A DNA stretch of 64,000 nucleotides. It comes from Janthinobacterium rivuli. Lineage in GTDB: Bacteria > Pseudomonadota > Gammaproteobacteria > Burkholderiales > Burkholderiaceae_D. This document shows positions 16,732 through 27,123 of the stretch, one piece after another. Under the pieces are notes generated by a model. The model did not search any database, had not been told where the DNA came from, and saw nothing but the letters and a program-made list of their open reading frames with translations. A program made the position numbers and the translations under genes. Where the stretch lies: the NCBI RefSeq assembly GCF_029690045.1, contig NZ_CP121464.1:4340001-4404000 (forward strand). The letters run 5' to 3'. The stretch's first letter is position 1. Every line of letters starts with the position of its first letter.

Positions 16732-17715
16732 ATGCCCAGCCAAGATGAGATTTTGAAAGCCAAAATTTTGGTCGTCGATGATTCCCCCGACAATGTTGAC
16801 CTGATGCTGGAAATCCTGCGCGATGCCGGCTACACCGACGTCACGGCCACCATGCGGCCGGCACAGGTCTGCCCTCTGCACCGGGAGCATTGCTACGACC
16901 TGATCTTGCTGGATCTGCAAATGCCGGAACTCAATGGTTTCCAGGTCATGAAAGGCTTGAAGGAAATCGAACATGGCGGCTACCTGCCCGTGCTGGCCCT
17001 GACGGCGCAACCGAGTTTCAAGATCGCCGCCCTGGAAGCGGGCGCGCGCGACTTCATCAGCAAGCCCTTCGACCTGATGGAAGTGCACAAACGCATCCAC
17101 AACATGCTGGAAGTGCGCCTGCTGTACAAGGAACTGGCGCAATACAGCAAGCAGCAGCAGGAACTGGCGCTGCACGATCCGCTGACGGGCTTGCCGAACC
17201 GGCGCCTGCTGGAAGACCGCATCGAGCATACCTTGCAGCAATCGGCCCGCAGCCGCGGCAAATCGGCCATCCTGTACCTGGACCTGGACGGCTTCAAGGC
17301 CATCAACGACAGCTACGGCCACGGCTATGGCGACGACATCCTGAAAATGGTGGCGGCACGCCTGGTGGGCGCGTCGCGCAAGGAAGACACGGTGGCGCGC
17401 ATCGGCGGCGATGAATTCGTCATCGTGCTGGGCAACCTGGCCGGCAAGGGCGACGCGCGCGAACCGGCGGCCAAGCTGATCGAAGTCATTTCCGAACCGT
17501 ATTTCATCAACGACCTGACCCTGCGCCTGTCGACCAGCATCGGCATCGCCATCTACCCGGACGACGCCAGCACCGTCGAATCCCTGCTCGGCGCGGCCGA
17601 CACGGCCCTGTATGAAGCCAAGCGCGCCGGCAAGAACCGCTTTTGCTGCACGCCGCACGAAGTGATCGCGTCGCAGGTCAACATGCAGAAAAGCAGTATT
17701 CCGTCGATCGCCTGA
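16732..17715 (+). CDS. response regulator with GGDEF output
   Basis: A 327-aa protein. The receiver domain (10-130) has DD in VVDDSPDN, the phosphoacceptor Asp in LILLDLQMPELNG, Thr in ALTAQPS and Lys in ISKPFDL. A coiled linker leads to the GGDEF domain (about 165-320), with DPLTGLPNRRL, active site RIGGDEF and I-site RKED. Phosphorylation is expected to switch on cyclic di-GMP synthesis, as in WspR/PleD-type proteins. The hybrid kinase upstream on the same strand is the obvious candidate partner, although 304 bases separate them. Confidence 0.92.
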   Translation: MPSQDEILKAKILVVDDSPDNVDLMLEILRDAGYTDVTATMRPAQVCPLHREHCYDLILLDLQMPELNGFQVMKGLKEIEHGGYLPVLALTAQPSFKIAALEAGARDFISKPFDLMEVHKRIHNMLEVRLLYKELAQYSKQQQELALHDPLTGLPNRRLLEDRIEHTLQQSARSRGKSAILYLDLDGFKAINDSYGHGYGDDILKMVAARLVGASRKEDTVARIGGDEFVIVLGNLAGKGDAREPAAKLIEVISEPYFINDLTLRLSTSIGIAIYPDDASTVESLLGAADTALYEAKRAGKNRFCCTPHEVIASQVNMQKSSIPSIA

Positions 17716-17741
17716 CCTGACTTTTACGCCCCGCGGCACAT

Positions 17742-17769
17742 AAAAAAAACCGGCAAGCCGGTTTTTTTT
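17742..17769. terminator. bidirectional terminator
   Basis: ACCGGC and GCCGGT pair around AA, flanked by eight A on the left and nine T on the right. It serves both the REC-GGDEF gene and the convergent small gene at 17784-18179. Confidence 0.85.
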
Positions 17770-17783
17770 ATGCATGGGCCATC

Positions 17784-18404
<621 letters not shown>

Positions 18405-18461
18405 TCATGTATGATCCACAACTTGAATTTGGTCCTCACCTTTCACCATTCACGGGGCGCT

Positions 18462-19175
18462 ATGTCCGCACAAACAGATCCGATCAAGGAAACGGCCCAG
18501 GCCGATGCGGAACGCGCCGCCGATCTCAGCGAGTTGCTCGGTCATGTCAACACCAGCTGGGACAATGAACGGCGCGCCCTGTCGCGCCAGCTGCATGACA
18601 GCCTCGGTTCTTCGCTGACGGCGCTGACCATGCACTTGTCGCTGCTGACGCAAAAGATGCCGCAGGAAGCCGCCTTGCTCGACCGCGCGGCGACCATGAA
18701 GCAATTGCTGCTGAACGTGATCGAAACCAACCGCCAGATGCAGATGAAGCTGTGGAACGACAAGCTCGAGTTTCTCGGCGTGAATGTAGCGCTGGGCGAG
18801 CTGGCCGCGCAATTTGCCGAACAGCACAAGATCGCCGTGCGCTGCAGCCTGCCCGAAGATGAACTGATTTGCCCGCGCAACGTGGGCGTGGCCCTGCTGC
18901 GCACCCTGGAAGAAGCGCTCGGCAACATCGCCGCGCACGCCCACGCCACGCAGGTGGACATCATCATCGATGACAATGACGAGGCACTGATGATGACCGT
19001 CAAGGATGACGGCGTGGGGCTGCCAGCGAGCGAACACGTCGAAATGAGCAAACACGGCCTGCGCGCCGTGCGCGAGCGCGTGCATTACCTGGGAGGCACC
19101 CTGAGCCTGGCAGCCAATCCGCAAGGCGGCACGGCCCTGACCGTGGTCTTGCCGCGCATTACCCCAAAAGAATAG
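18462..19175 (+). CDS. soluble sensor histidine kinase, NarL/NarX type
   Basis: A 237-aa protein with a HisKA_3 dimerisation helix carrying LSRQLHDSLGSSLTALTMHL (phosphorylated His) and a HATPase domain (RTLEEALGNIAAHAHATQVD N-box; VKDDGVGLPASE G1 box; GLRAVRERVHYLGGTLSL). It has no membrane or sensor domain, so it must take its signal through a partner. No LuxR-type response regulator is adjacent, which makes it an orphan here. ATG 18462 starts the conserved part; ATG 18384 would add 26 residues. An AGGAGAT stretch lies farther upstream. Confidence 0.82.
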   Translation: MSAQTDPIKETAQADAERAADLSELLGHVNTSWDNERRALSRQLHDSLGSSLTALTMHLSLLTQKMPQEAALLDRAATMKQLLLNVIETNRQMQMKLWNDKLEFLGVNVALGELAAQFAEQHKIAVRCSLPEDELICPRNVGVALLRTLEEALGNIAAHAHATQVDIIIDDNDEALMMTVKDDGVGLPASEHVEMSKHGLRAVRERVHYLGGTLSLAANPQGGTALTVVLPRITPKE

Positions 19176-19252
19176 TCTTTGCCAGGCCGCATCGGGCCAG
19201 AACACTGCCGGAGCGCCCCGAACCGCAGAACGATTCGACGACAGGAGACCGC

Positions 19253-19768
19253 ATGCAACGACTCATCCCCACCCTGCTGGCAGCGCTGCTGGCCACGGGC
19301 GCCGCCCAGGCCGCCGACAAGGCCGTGCCGCCGCCGGAAACCGTGGACAAGCTGGCCTGGCTGGCCGGCTGCTGGAACGTCGACGGCGCCGAGCCAGGCT
19401 CCGGCGAACAATGGAGCACGGCTGCGGGCGGCACCCTCCTCGGCACCAGCCGCACCGTCAAGGGCGGCAAGACGACGGCCTTTGAATTCGTGCAGATCCG
19501 CCTCACCGATCCGGGCCAGCTGGCCTACATCGTGCAGCCGTCGGGCCAGCCGCCCGTGATCTTCAACCTGCTGCGCCAGGAAAAGCCGAATGAATTCATC
19601 TTCGCCAACCTGGACAATGACTTCCCCAGCCGCATCAACTACCGCCACGACAGCGAGCGCATCTTGCATGCCAGCATTAGCGGCACCTTGAAGGGCAAAC
19701 TCACCACCATCGACTTCCCCATGACGCGGGGCCGCTGCGAAGCGGCACCCGTCACGCGCAGCAAATGA
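19253..19768 (+). CDS. exported DUF6265 family protein
   Basis: A 171-aa protein with a Sec signal peptide (MQRLIPTLLAALLATGAAQA). The LAWLAGCWNVDGAEPGSGEQW motif is followed by GGTLLGTSRTVKGGKTTAFEF and NEFIFANLDNDFPSRINY. This is the DUF6265 arrangement, a calycin-like beta-barrel with no known biochemical role. ACAGGAGA stands nine bases before ATG. The gene ends directly in a terminator, so it is monocistronic. Confidence 0.85.
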   Translation: MQRLIPTLLAALLATGAAQAADKAVPPPETVDKLAWLAGCWNVDGAEPGSGEQWSTAAGGTLLGTSRTVKGGKTTAFEFVQIRLTDPGQLAYIVQPSGQPPVIFNLLRQEKPNEFIFANLDNDFPSRINYRHDSERILHASISGTLKGKLTTIDFPMTRGRCEAAPVTRSK

Positions 19769-19792
19769 AAAGGGGCCTCGCGGCCCCTTTTT
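19769..19792 (+). terminator. rho-independent terminator after DUF6265 gene
   Basis: AAGGGGCC and GGCCCCTT form a perfect stem around TCGC, followed by TTTTT. It begins at the stop codon. Confidence 0.85.
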
Positions 19793-19809
19793 GATGGAAT
19801 AGCAACGGC

Positions 19810-21108
19810 TTAGTGCAGCTTGACCTGTGGCGTGCTGCGCTTGATCAGGAAACGCCCCATGGCCATGACGGCCGTGCGCACGCTGCCCAGCACGGCGTTA
19901 TGGTGCATCAGGTGCAGGCTGACATACATCATGCGGGCGACAAAGCCTTCGACGAACCAGCTCAAGCCCTTCAGCGAACCCATCAGGGTACCGACCGAGG
20001 TGGTGCGGCCGAACGACACGAGCGAACCGTAGTCCAGGTATTCATAGGGCTTGGTTTGCGGCGGCTTGCCCTTGGCTTGCAGCAGGAAAGTTTTCAGCAG
20101 GTAATCGGCTTGCTGATGCGCGGCCTGGGCGCGCGGCGGCACCAGCTTGCCATCGGGCCCCGTGCAGGCGGCGCAGTCGCCCAGCGCGAAGATATTCGCG
20201 TGGCCCTGCACGTTGAGCATGCCCGTCACTTCCAGCTGGCCGGCGCGGTTGGTCGGCAAACCCAGGGTGGCCAGGAATTCCGGCGCGCGGATGCCCGCAG
20301 CCCACACGCAGATGTCGGCCGCATAGCTGGTGCCGCTGGCTACCGTCACCTTGTCGGCTTCGATCGTGGTGACGCGCGTATCAGTCACCACGCTGATGCC
20401 ATGCTGGTGCAGCAGTTTCGAGGCGGCAATCGACACGCGCTCGGGCAACGGCGCCAGGATGCGCGGCGCCCCTTCGAGCAGGGTGATGCGCACATCCTTG
20501 ATGGCGTTGAGATTCTGGAAACCATACGCCGCATACACGCCGCTCGCTTCGCGCAATTCGGCCGCCAGTTCCACGCCCGTGGCGCCGCCGCCGATGATGA
20601 CGATGTCGACACCGGGATGGCCCGCGTCGCCCTGGCGCTGCTCGGCCATGGCCAGCAGTTTCAGCAGGGTCAGACGGAAACGTTCGGCGTCTTCCGTGGC
20701 ATTCAGGGAAATCGTGTTTTCCTTGGCACCAGGCACGCCGAAGTAATTCGAGGTGCTGCCCACGGCCAGCACCAGCTGGTCGTAGCTGACGGTGCGCTGC
20801 GGCAAGAGCTGCTCATCCTTGTCCGTGGCGATGGCGCCCACAGTGAGGCTGTTCGAGGCGGCGTCGAGCGCGATCAAAGGACCATAGACATAGGTAAAAC
20901 CATTGTCGTGCGCCAGCATCTGGTACGACAGGCCCTCTTGATGAATGTCCAGGGTGCCGGCCGCCACTTCATGCAGCGACGGCTTCCAGATATGGTACAG
21001 GCGGCTGTCGACCAGGGTGACCTGGCCGGCGCCGAGCTTGCGGCTGAGTTTGCAGGCCAGCTCCAGGCCGCCTGCACCTCCCCCTACGATAACGATTTTA
21101 CTATGCAA
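19810..21108 (-). CDS. ndh: type II NADH dehydrogenase (NDH-2)
   Basis: A 432-aa membrane-associated flavoprotein that passes electrons from NADH to quinone without proton pumping. The FAD-binding Rossmann motif is at the N-terminus (IVIVGGGAGGLELA). The NADH-binding GxGxxG is in the middle (DIVIIGGGATGVELAAEL), and the FAD/quinone motif is ANIFALGDCAAC. A basic amphipathic C-terminus (GRFLIKRSTPQVKLH) fits membrane attachment. Length and motif order match Ndh. The symbol is by family resemblance. Confidence 0.87.
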   Translation of the reverse strand: MHSKIVIVGGGAGGLELACKLSRKLGAGQVTLVDSRLYHIWKPSLHEVAAGTLDIHQEGLSYQMLAHDNGFTYVYGPLIALDAASNSLTVGAIATDKDEQLLPQRTVSYDQLVLAVGSTSNYFGVPGAKENTISLNATEDAERFRLTLLKLLAMAEQRQGDAGHPGVDIVIIGGGATGVELAAELREASGVYAAYGFQNLNAIKDVRITLLEGAPRILAPLPERVSIAASKLLHQHGISVVTDTRVTTIEADKVTVASGTSYAADICVWAAGIRAPEFLATLGLPTNRAGQLEVTGMLNVQGHANIFALGDCAACTGPDGKLVPPRAQAAHQQADYLLKTFLLQAKGKPPQTKPYEYLDYGSLVSFGRTTSVGTLMGSLKGLSWFVEGFVARMMYVSLHLMHHNAVLGSVRTAVMAMGRFLIKRSTPQVKLH

Positions 21109-21123
21109 AGATCCTCCTGTTTA

Positions 21124-21621
21124 TTAATCCCTGTGCCCGTTGCCGTGACCATTGCCATTGCCATTGCCATGGCCTTTGCCCGGCTTGTTGTCATGCTTGT
21201 CGCGCTTGTCATCATGCTTGTCAAAGTGCTTGTCATGCTTGTTGTCATGACGGCCGCGGTCGCCGTAATCGGGACGGCCATGGTCGCCATGCTGCTGGCG
21301 GTAACGGGGCACATATTGGTTGTTATACCAACTATCTTGAACGAAATATACCTCTTGGTTACAGGCATTATACTTGCGGCAGTGCTTGGACCAGTTTTTC
21401 GCATGGCCGGGCGGCACGCGCAAATAGATGGGACGGGCCGAATAATATTGCGGGCGCTGCACGATGACAGGCTGGGCATAAATCAATTGCGGCGCGGGAT
21501 AGTCGCCTATGTCGAGACGTCCGTAAAAGCCTGGCTGGCCGACGGTGACAGAGACGCCGACCTGGGCGACGGCAGCGGTAGCTGCCGACAGCAAGACGGC
21601 GGCAAGAATCAGGGTTTTCAT
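21124..21621 (-). CDS. exported protein with His/Asp/Lys-rich repetitive tail
   Basis: A 165-aa protein with a signal peptide (MKTLILAAVLLSAATAAVAQ). The middle is Tyr/Pro-rich and contains two cysteines (SKHCRKYNACNQEVYFV). A low-complexity tail of about 55 residues is built from HDKH/DKHD units and then GNGNGHGNGH. The tail could bind divalent metals or be cell-wall-active. This layout occurs in Proteobacterial exported proteins of unknown role. Start 21621 has AAGGAG upstream. It is 15 bases before the NDH-2 start on the same strand and may be co-transcribed. Confidence 0.75.
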   Translation of the reverse strand: MKTLILAAVLLSAATAAVAQVGVSVTVGQPGFYGRLDIGDYPAPQLIYAQPVIVQRPQYYSARPIYLRVPPGHAKNWSKHCRKYNACNQEVYFVQDSWYNNQYVPRYRQQHGDHGRPDYGDRGRHDNKHDKHFDKHDDKRDKHDNKPGKGHGNGNGNGHGNGHRD

Positions 21622-21714
21622 GGGGACACTCCTTTTATCAGTTATGCCGCAATTGTAGACCTTGTGTGACCAACTGTTTGTTCGCAAGGACACATAAGGA
21701 TGGCCGTGGCAATC

Positions 21715-22479
21715 TCACCACAGTTTGCCCAAGGGCACGACCAGGCCGCTGAACAGCGACCAGTCCGGCGACGCCGCCGTCAAGCCGCGCGCCATGCCGA
21801 TGTCGATGGCCAGCCGTGGCGTGGGACTGTAGGTGGCGGCCAGCAGCAATTGCGCCGTGGCCGGCGCGCCGCGCAGGCGCGTGCCCGATACTTCCGCCGT
21901 GGCGCCCCAGCGCTCACTGACGGGTGTGGAAAAGGAGGTGGCCCAGCCCGTTTGCACCCTGCCCGTACCAGGGTCGGAGGCCCCCAGGCGCGTGGCGTTC
22001 AAGTTGGCGTCCAGGTGCACGGCACCCAGGTCGCGGCTGAAAATGCCATTGAGCGACACGTCGCTCTTGCCGCTGCCGATGCTGTCTTTGGCTGTGGGCA
22101 ATTTCCAGCCCAGTTCCAGGCCCAGCGCCGTGGCGCTGTCGAGCAAAAAGGCGCGCTTGAGCACGACCGTCGTATCGCCCACGCCCGTCTCGCGCCGGCC
22201 CGTGTCATCGCGTGCGCGCACGACACCCTCGCCTTCGAGCAACACGCCCCATTCGGGCGTGAACGCCAGTTTGAAGGTATATGGCAGACTGGCGCGGCGC
22301 GTGTCATCCGTTTTCGACAGCAGGCCGCCGGCCTCGAATTCCAGCTGGCCCGGCACGGGCAGCTGGGCGGGGCTGGCCACGGAAGGACGGTAAGGCAGGA
22401 CGGGATTGCCCTGCTGTGCCTGCGCCAGGGGCGCCAGGGACAGCAGCAGGGAGAAGCAAAGCAAGCGGGGAAATAACAT
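21715..22479 (-). CDS. outer-membrane channel-like protein (MetA/phenol-degradation transporter family)
   Basis: A 254-aa protein with a signal peptide (MLFPRLLCFSLLLSLAPLAQAQ). Alternating amphipathic strands end in a C-terminal Trp (LVVPLGKLW), as in outer-membrane beta-barrels. The SLPYTFKLAFTPEWGVLLEGEG, GVGDTTVVLKRAF and ELGWKLPTAKDSIGSGKSDVSLNG stretches match the PF13557-type barrel family. The cargo is unknown. ATG 22479 gives the intact signal peptide. It is a single gene in this context. Confidence 0.75.
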   Translation of the reverse strand: MLFPRLLCFSLLLSLAPLAQAQQGNPVLPYRPSVASPAQLPVPGQLEFEAGGLLSKTDDTRRASLPYTFKLAFTPEWGVLLEGEGVVRARDDTGRRETGVGDTTVVLKRAFLLDSATALGLELGWKLPTAKDSIGSGKSDVSLNGIFSRDLGAVHLDANLNATRLGASDPGTGRVQTGWATSFSTPVSERWGATAEVSGTRLRGAPATAQLLLAATYSPTPRLAIDIGMARGLTAASPDWSLFSGLVVPLGKLW

Positions 22480-22557
22480 GAAAGACCCGGAAGTGGTAAA
22501 CGCGCAATAGCGACAGCCTACCACCGCCGCGCCGATTGCGCCCGAGCCAGCCCCGTT

Positions 22558-24213
22558 TCAGGCCAGGCGCCGCACGTCCTGCCTGGCGGCTGGCGCTGCC
22601 CGGCGCAACGGCGTGACGTTGCTGGCCGCTGGCACAGCCATCTGTTGCGCCTGGGCATGCAAGCGGAATACGCCCACCAGTTCCGTCAGGGTCTGCGCCT
22701 GGTCCAGCAGCGATTCGGCCGCCGCGGCCGCCTCTTCCACCAGGGCCGCGTTTTGCTGCGTCACCTGGTCCATCTGCAGCACGGCCTGGTTGACTTGCTC
22801 GATGCCGGCGCTTTGCTCGGCGCTGGCGGCCGTGATTTCCTGCATGATGTCGGCCACCTGGCGCACGCTGGCGACCACTTCATCCATCGTCTTGCCCGCG
22901 TCATGCACGAGTCTGGAGCCGATCTCCACCTGCTCGACGGAGTCGCCGATCAGGGTCTTGATTTCCTTGGCGGCACTGGCCGAGCGTTGCGCCAGGTTGC
23001 GCACTTCGGACGCGACGACGGCGAAACCGCGTCCCTCCTCGCCCGCCCTGGCCGCTTCCACGGCCGCGTTCAAGGCGAGGATATTCGTCTGGAAGGCAAT
23101 GCTGTCGATGACGCTGATGATGTCGACGATCTTGCGCGACGAGGCATTGATCGACTCCATCGTCTGCACCACCTGCCCCACCACGGCGCCGCCCTTGCCG
23201 GCCACGTCGGATGCGGCGCCGGCCAGCGCATTGGCCTGGCGTGCATTGTCCGCATTCTGCCGCACGGCCGACGTCAGCTGCTCCATCGACGACGCCGTTT
23301 CTTCCAGCGAACTGGCCTGCTCTTCCGTGCGGGACGACAAATCGAGGTTGCCCTGGGCGATTTCACCCGAGGCCGTGTTGATGGTGTCCGTGCCCGAACG
23401 CACCTGGCTGACGATGCCCACCAGCTTGTCGCGCATGGTTTTCATGGCAAACAGCAGGCTGGCGCTGTCGTGGCTGGCCGTGCGGATGTCGACGGTAAGG
23501 TCGCCCTCGGCGATGGCGCCGGCGATCCTGACGGCATACGCCGGTTCGCCGCCTAGCTGGCGCGTCAGTCCGCGCGTGATCAGCGCCCCCAGCGCCAGGC
23601 CTGCCGCCACGCTGCCCAGCACCAGCGCGATCATGAAACTGCGGCTGGCCTGGTACACGCCGGATGCCTGCTCGGCCGCCGCCTTGGCCCGCGCTTCCTT
23701 CTGCAAGGACAATTTATCGAGCACGCCGTCGAGCTCGTCCGCATGCTGGCGCGTCTTGGCCAGCAGCGCCGTCAGCTGCGCGCTGCGCTGCGCCAGCGGC
23801 TCGGCCGCCGCCAGCGCCAGCGACTGCTGCAAGGTGCTCACATACTCGGCCTCAACGGTGGCGAAGCGGGCAAACAGCTCCTTGGCGGCCGGCGTGACGA
23901 ACAGCGGCTGGGCCTTGGCCAGGTTGCTCTTGTTCTGTTCCAGATATTTGGCGATATCGGCCTGGCGCCCCGCGCGCTCTTCGCTGGTGGTCGCCAGCAG
24001 AAAATTGCTGCGCGCGCGGCCCACCTTGATGAGGGCGATATTGGCTTCCTTGATGTACGACAGCCCCAGCAACTCATGGTTGTACATCTGCCCCGCCATG
24101 GTGTCGATCTTGCCCATGTTGAAGATGCCGATGCCGGCCACGACGGCCCCCATCAGCGCCACGCAAAAGAAGGCCGCAAGCAGGCGCGTCCCCACTTTCA
24201 TTTGATTCAACAT
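22558..24213 (-). CDS. methyl-accepting chemotaxis protein
   Basis: A 551-aa receptor with a short cytoplasmic start, TM1 ([20 protein letters not shown]) and a helical periplasmic four-helix-bundle sensor (about 35-185). TM2 ([20 protein letters not shown]) and HAMP follow. The signalling domain has the conserved hairpin ([20 protein letters not shown], then [18 protein letters not shown]). Methylation-type Gln/Glu pairs are visible ([20 protein letters not shown]). There is no CheR-tethering NWETF-like pentapeptide. GGAGGAAAC precedes ATG 24213. No che genes are nearby, so it works with a chemotaxis system elsewhere. Confidence 0.95.
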   Translation of the reverse strand: MLNQMKVGTRLLAAFFCVALMGAVVAGIGIFNMGKIDTMAGQMYNHELLGLSYIKEANIALIKVGRARSNFLLATTSEERAGRQADIAKYLEQNKSNLAKAQPLFVTPAAKELFARFATVEAEYVSTLQQSLALAAAEPLAQRSAQLTALLAKTRQHADELDGVLDKLSLQKEARAKAAAEQASGVYQASRSFMIALVLGSVAAGLALGALITRGLTRQLGGEPAYAVRIAGAIAEGDLTVDIRTASHDSASLLFAMKTMRDKLVGIVSQVRSGTDTINTASGEIAQGNLDLSSRTEEQASSLEETASSMEQLTSAVRQNADNARQANALAGAASDVAGKGGAVVGQVVQTMESINASSRKIVDIISVIDSIAFQTNILALNAAVEAARAGEEGRGFAVVASEVRNLAQRSASAAKEIKTLIGDSVEQVEIGSRLVHDAGKTMDEVVASVRQVADIMQEITAASAEQSAGIEQVNQAVLQMDQVTQQNAALVEEAAAAAESLLDQAQTLTELVGVFRLHAQAQQMAVPAASNVTPLRRAAPAARQDVRRLA

Positions 24214-24378
24214 GTTTCCTCCTAGACAAGACGATAGCCAATAATTTAAGCGTATGACTTGAATATAAGGAAAAAACGGCCACTAAAATGCTCGGATTGT
24301 CACTAAGCAACAATTCCTTGATTTAAAGCAACATGCCCTGGAGCTTGCCGTGTTAGCAAGCCCCTAGGGGCGGGAGCG

Positions 24379-25764
24379 TCAATGCCCGCTGTGCCCGCCT
24401 GGCTTGCGCACCGTCATTTCCACGCCACCCTTGGCCGGCAGCTTGCCCACACCCTGGCCGCGCACGGGTTCCGGCAAGGCGCCCGTCCATTCATAAGCCA
24501 CGCTGCCGGCCGGGTGCTTGTACCAGCCCGGATCGCGGTAGTCGCCCGGTTTCTGGTCCTTGCGCACCTTGACTGTCGTAAACATGCCGCCCATGCCGAT
24601 GGCGCCAAAGGGGCCGTCGCCGGCCATCATCGGCAGGGTATTGTCGGGGATCGGCATCTGCATGTCGCCCATGTCGGCCATGCCCCGCTCGCCCATCACC
24701 ATGTAGCCGGGCACGAGCTGGTTGATCTTCGCGGCCACGCCCTGGTGGTCGACGCCGATCATGGTCGGCACGTCGTGCCCCATGGCATTCATCGTGTGGT
24801 GCGACTTGTGGCAGTGGAAAGCCCAGTCACCGAGGTCCGTGGCGGTAAACTCCACGGCGCGCATCTGGCCAACGGCCACGTCCGTCGTCACTTCGGGCCA
24901 GCGCGATTCGGGGCGTGTCCAGCCGCCGTCCGTGCCCGTCACCTCGAATTCATGGCCATGCATGTGGATCGGGTGATTCGTCATCGTCAGATTGCCCACG
25001 CGCACGCGCACCTTGTCGCCCTGGCGCACGACCATGGGGTCGATGCCGGGGAAGACGCGACTGTTGAAGGTGAACAGATTGAAATCCGTCATTGTCATGA
25101 TCTTTGGCGTGTAGCTGCCCGGATCGATGTCATAGTTGCTGAGCAAGAAGACGAAATCGCGGTCCACCTTCATGAAGTTCGGGTCTTTCGGATGCGTCAC
25201 CCAGAAACCCATCATGCCCATGGCCATTTGCGTCATTTCATCGGCATGCGGGTGGTACATAAAGGTGCCGGGGCGCTTGGCGACGAATTCATACACAAAA
25301 GTTTTACCGGGGGCGATGCCGGGCTGGGTCAGGCCCGTGACGCCATCCATGCCGTTCGGCAAGCGCTGGCCGTGCCAGTGCACGCTCGTATGTTCCGGCA
25401 ATTTATTCGTGACAAAGATGCGCACGCGGTCGCCCTCCACCACTTCAATCGTCGGACCTGGCGACTGGCCGTTGTAGCCCCACAAATTGGCCATCATGCC
25501 GGGCGCCAGTTCGCGCACGACGGGTTCGGCCACCAGATGGAATTCCTTGACGTTGTTGTTCATGCGCCAGGGCAAGGACCAGCCGTTCAGGGTGACGACG
25601 GGATTGTATGGACGCCCGTTCGGCGGTGGTGGCGGCGCCTTGGTGTCGGCGCCGGCCATGCTGACGGCTTCCGGCAACGAGGCCGCACCGACTCGGCTGA
25701 CGGCCGCCGCACTCAGGGCGACGGCGCCCGCATTCATGAAAAAGTTTCTACGTGTAATCATCAT
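24379..25764 (-). CDS. Tat-exported multicopper oxidase, copper tolerance
   Basis: A 461-aa oxidase with a twin-arginine signal (ITRRNFF, then AVALSAAAVSRVGAA), so it is exported folded with copper bound. All four copper motifs are visible: SVHWHGQ, MYHPHADE, HPIHMHGHEFEV and FHCHKSHH. A Met-rich segment (GERGMADMGDMQMPIPDNTLPMMAGDG) lies before the C-terminus, as in CueO/CopA-type cuprous oxidases that detoxify Cu(I) in the periplasm. The start overlaps the upstream OMF stop in TAATGATG, with AAGGA just upstream; ATG 25764 and 25761 are equivalent. It is the last gene of the copper operon. Confidence 0.92.
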   Translation of the reverse strand: MMITRRNFFMNAGAVALSAAAVSRVGAASLPEAVSMAGADTKAPPPPPNGRPYNPVVTLNGWSLPWRMNNNVKEFHLVAEPVVRELAPGMMANLWGYNGQSPGPTIEVVEGDRVRIFVTNKLPEHTSVHWHGQRLPNGMDGVTGLTQPGIAPGKTFVYEFVAKRPGTFMYHPHADEMTQMAMGMMGFWVTHPKDPNFMKVDRDFVFLLSNYDIDPGSYTPKIMTMTDFNLFTFNSRVFPGIDPMVVRQGDKVRVRVGNLTMTNHPIHMHGHEFEVTGTDGGWTRPESRWPEVTTDVAVGQMRAVEFTATDLGDWAFHCHKSHHTMNAMGHDVPTMIGVDHQGVAAKINQLVPGYMVMGERGMADMGDMQMPIPDNTLPMMAGDGPFGAIGMGGMFTTVKVRKDQKPGDYRDPGWYKHPAGSVAYEWTGALPEPVRGQGVGKLPAKGGVEMTVRKPGGHSGH

Positions 25765-27122
25765 TATTCCTTCTCGGCTGGGCCGCTGCCATTGATGGCC
25801 GACTGCAATGTTGTTTGGGCGATCCAGAAATCGCGCTGGGTCTCGATGGCGCCGTTCACGCTGGCCACCTGCTCGCGCGCATCGGCCAGCAGTTCGAACA
25901 CGCTGGCCAGCATGCCGTTGTAACGCAGCAATACTTCATGCGAGATCGTCTTGCGCAGCGGCACGACCTCATCGCGGTAGTGGCGCGCCAGGTCGTAGGC
26001 CGTGCGGTAGCTGGAATACGCCTCGCGCACTTCCGAGCGGGCCCGCACCGCCGTGCCCGCCGTGCGCTGCAGCGACTGTTCATACAGCGCTTGCGCCTTG
26101 GCATTGCGCGCCGAACCCCAATCGAACAGGGGCAGTTCCAGCGACACCTCATAACCGTTTTCGCGCGGCGCCTCGCTGCTGCTCTTGTTGGTGTAGCCCA
26201 CGTCGAGCACGTTGACGAAACCCGTCACCTTCGACAAGCCCAGCGCATCGGCCGTCGCATGCGCGTCGAGTTTCGCGCTTTGCACGTCGAGCCGCTGTTC
26301 CATCGCCTGCGCCTCGATATTGCCCGCCTCAGCCGCCTGGGCCGGCAAGTCGGGCAGGCGCGGCGGCAAAGTAAAACTGGTCTGCTTGCCCCACAGGCCC
26401 AGCAAGCGCGTCAGGTGCTCGCGCGTCACCAATGCCTGGTGGCGGGCGCGCGCCAGGTCGCTGACGGCGTCCGCGTAAAACACTTGCTGGCGCGCCTGGT
26501 CGAGGCGGCTCCAGTTGCCCGCCTGCCGCAAGCGCGTGGCCAGTTCCGCACCCGCCTCGGCCGACAGCAGCGCGCGCTGCATGAACTGTTCCGTCTGCAC
26601 GGCGGCCACCGCATTGAAGTAGGCACGACGGGTGTCGGCCGCCAGTTGCACGGCGCTGCTGGCGGCTTGCAGCTTGGCTTGCTCGAAACGGCCCCGCTCG
26701 ATGTTCAAGCGCATCGGCATGGTCAGCAGGCCGGCCAGGTCGAAGCTGACGCCGCGGTCGATTTCGTTGCCGTGGCTGCCATGCGAGCGGCCGAACGACA
26801 GGCCAGGATTGCGCAAGCGCCCCGCCTGCACGAGGTCCGCTTCGGACGCGCCCAGTTCGGCCAGCGCCACCTTCATGCCGTGGTTGTTCATCAGGGCGAT
26901 GCGCACGGCGCTGTCGGCGTCCAGGGGCTGGGCCAGCAGGCTAGCCAATTTTTCCTCGCCCCCCTCGCCGGCCAGCGCTGCGGGGGCGCCCGTGCGGACG
27001 TCGGCCAGCGTGGACACCGTCCGCATGCCGCCATCCTGGCTGAAGCTGGCGCAGCCGCTCAGCAGCAAAACGGCCGCCAGCGCCAGCGGCGTCAGGCAAG
27101 TTGATTGTGTGAAACGGGCCAT
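25764..27122 (-). CDS. TolC/CusC-family outer-membrane lipoprotein
   Basis: A 452-aa outer-membrane factor. The signal peptide ends in lipobox LLLSGCASF, predicting a lipidated Cys. The rest shows the internal duplication of TolC-type proteins with long alpha-helical segments (LTRLLGLWGKQ; TAVRARSEVREAYSSYRTAYDLARHY) and short barrel strands. It would form the exit duct of a copper efflux or periplasmic export route. No CusA/CusB pump or adaptor is encoded in the window. ATG 27122 follows the previous stop by one base; upstream in-frame starts lie inside the preceding gene. Confidence 0.87.
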   Translation of the reverse strand: MARFTQSTCLTPLALAAVLLLSGCASFSQDGGMRTVSTLADVRTGAPAALAGEGGEEKLASLLAQPLDADSAVRIALMNNHGMKVALAELGASEADLVQAGRLRNPGLSFGRSHGSHGNEIDRGVSFDLAGLLTMPMRLNIERGRFEQAKLQAASSAVQLAADTRRAYFNAVAAVQTEQFMQRALLSAEAGAELATRLRQAGNWSRLDQARQQVFYADAVSDLARARHQALVTREHLTRLLGLWGKQTSFTLPPRLPDLPAQAAEAGNIEAQAMEQRLDVQSAKLDAHATADALGLSKVTGFVNVLDVGYTNKSSSEAPRENGYEVSLELPLFDWGSARNAKAQALYEQSLQRTAGTAVRARSEVREAYSSYRTAYDLARHYRDEVVPLRKTISHEVLLRYNGMLASVFELLADAREQVASVNGAIETQRDFWIAQTTLQSAINGSGPAEKE

Positions 27123-27123
27123 G

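Noticed and set aside
24352..24375. CCCCTAGGGG palindrome and GCTTGC/GCAAGC hairpin after the multicopper oxidase considered as a terminator
   Set aside because: No U-tract follows on the minus strand and the stems are short, so termination cannot be claimed.
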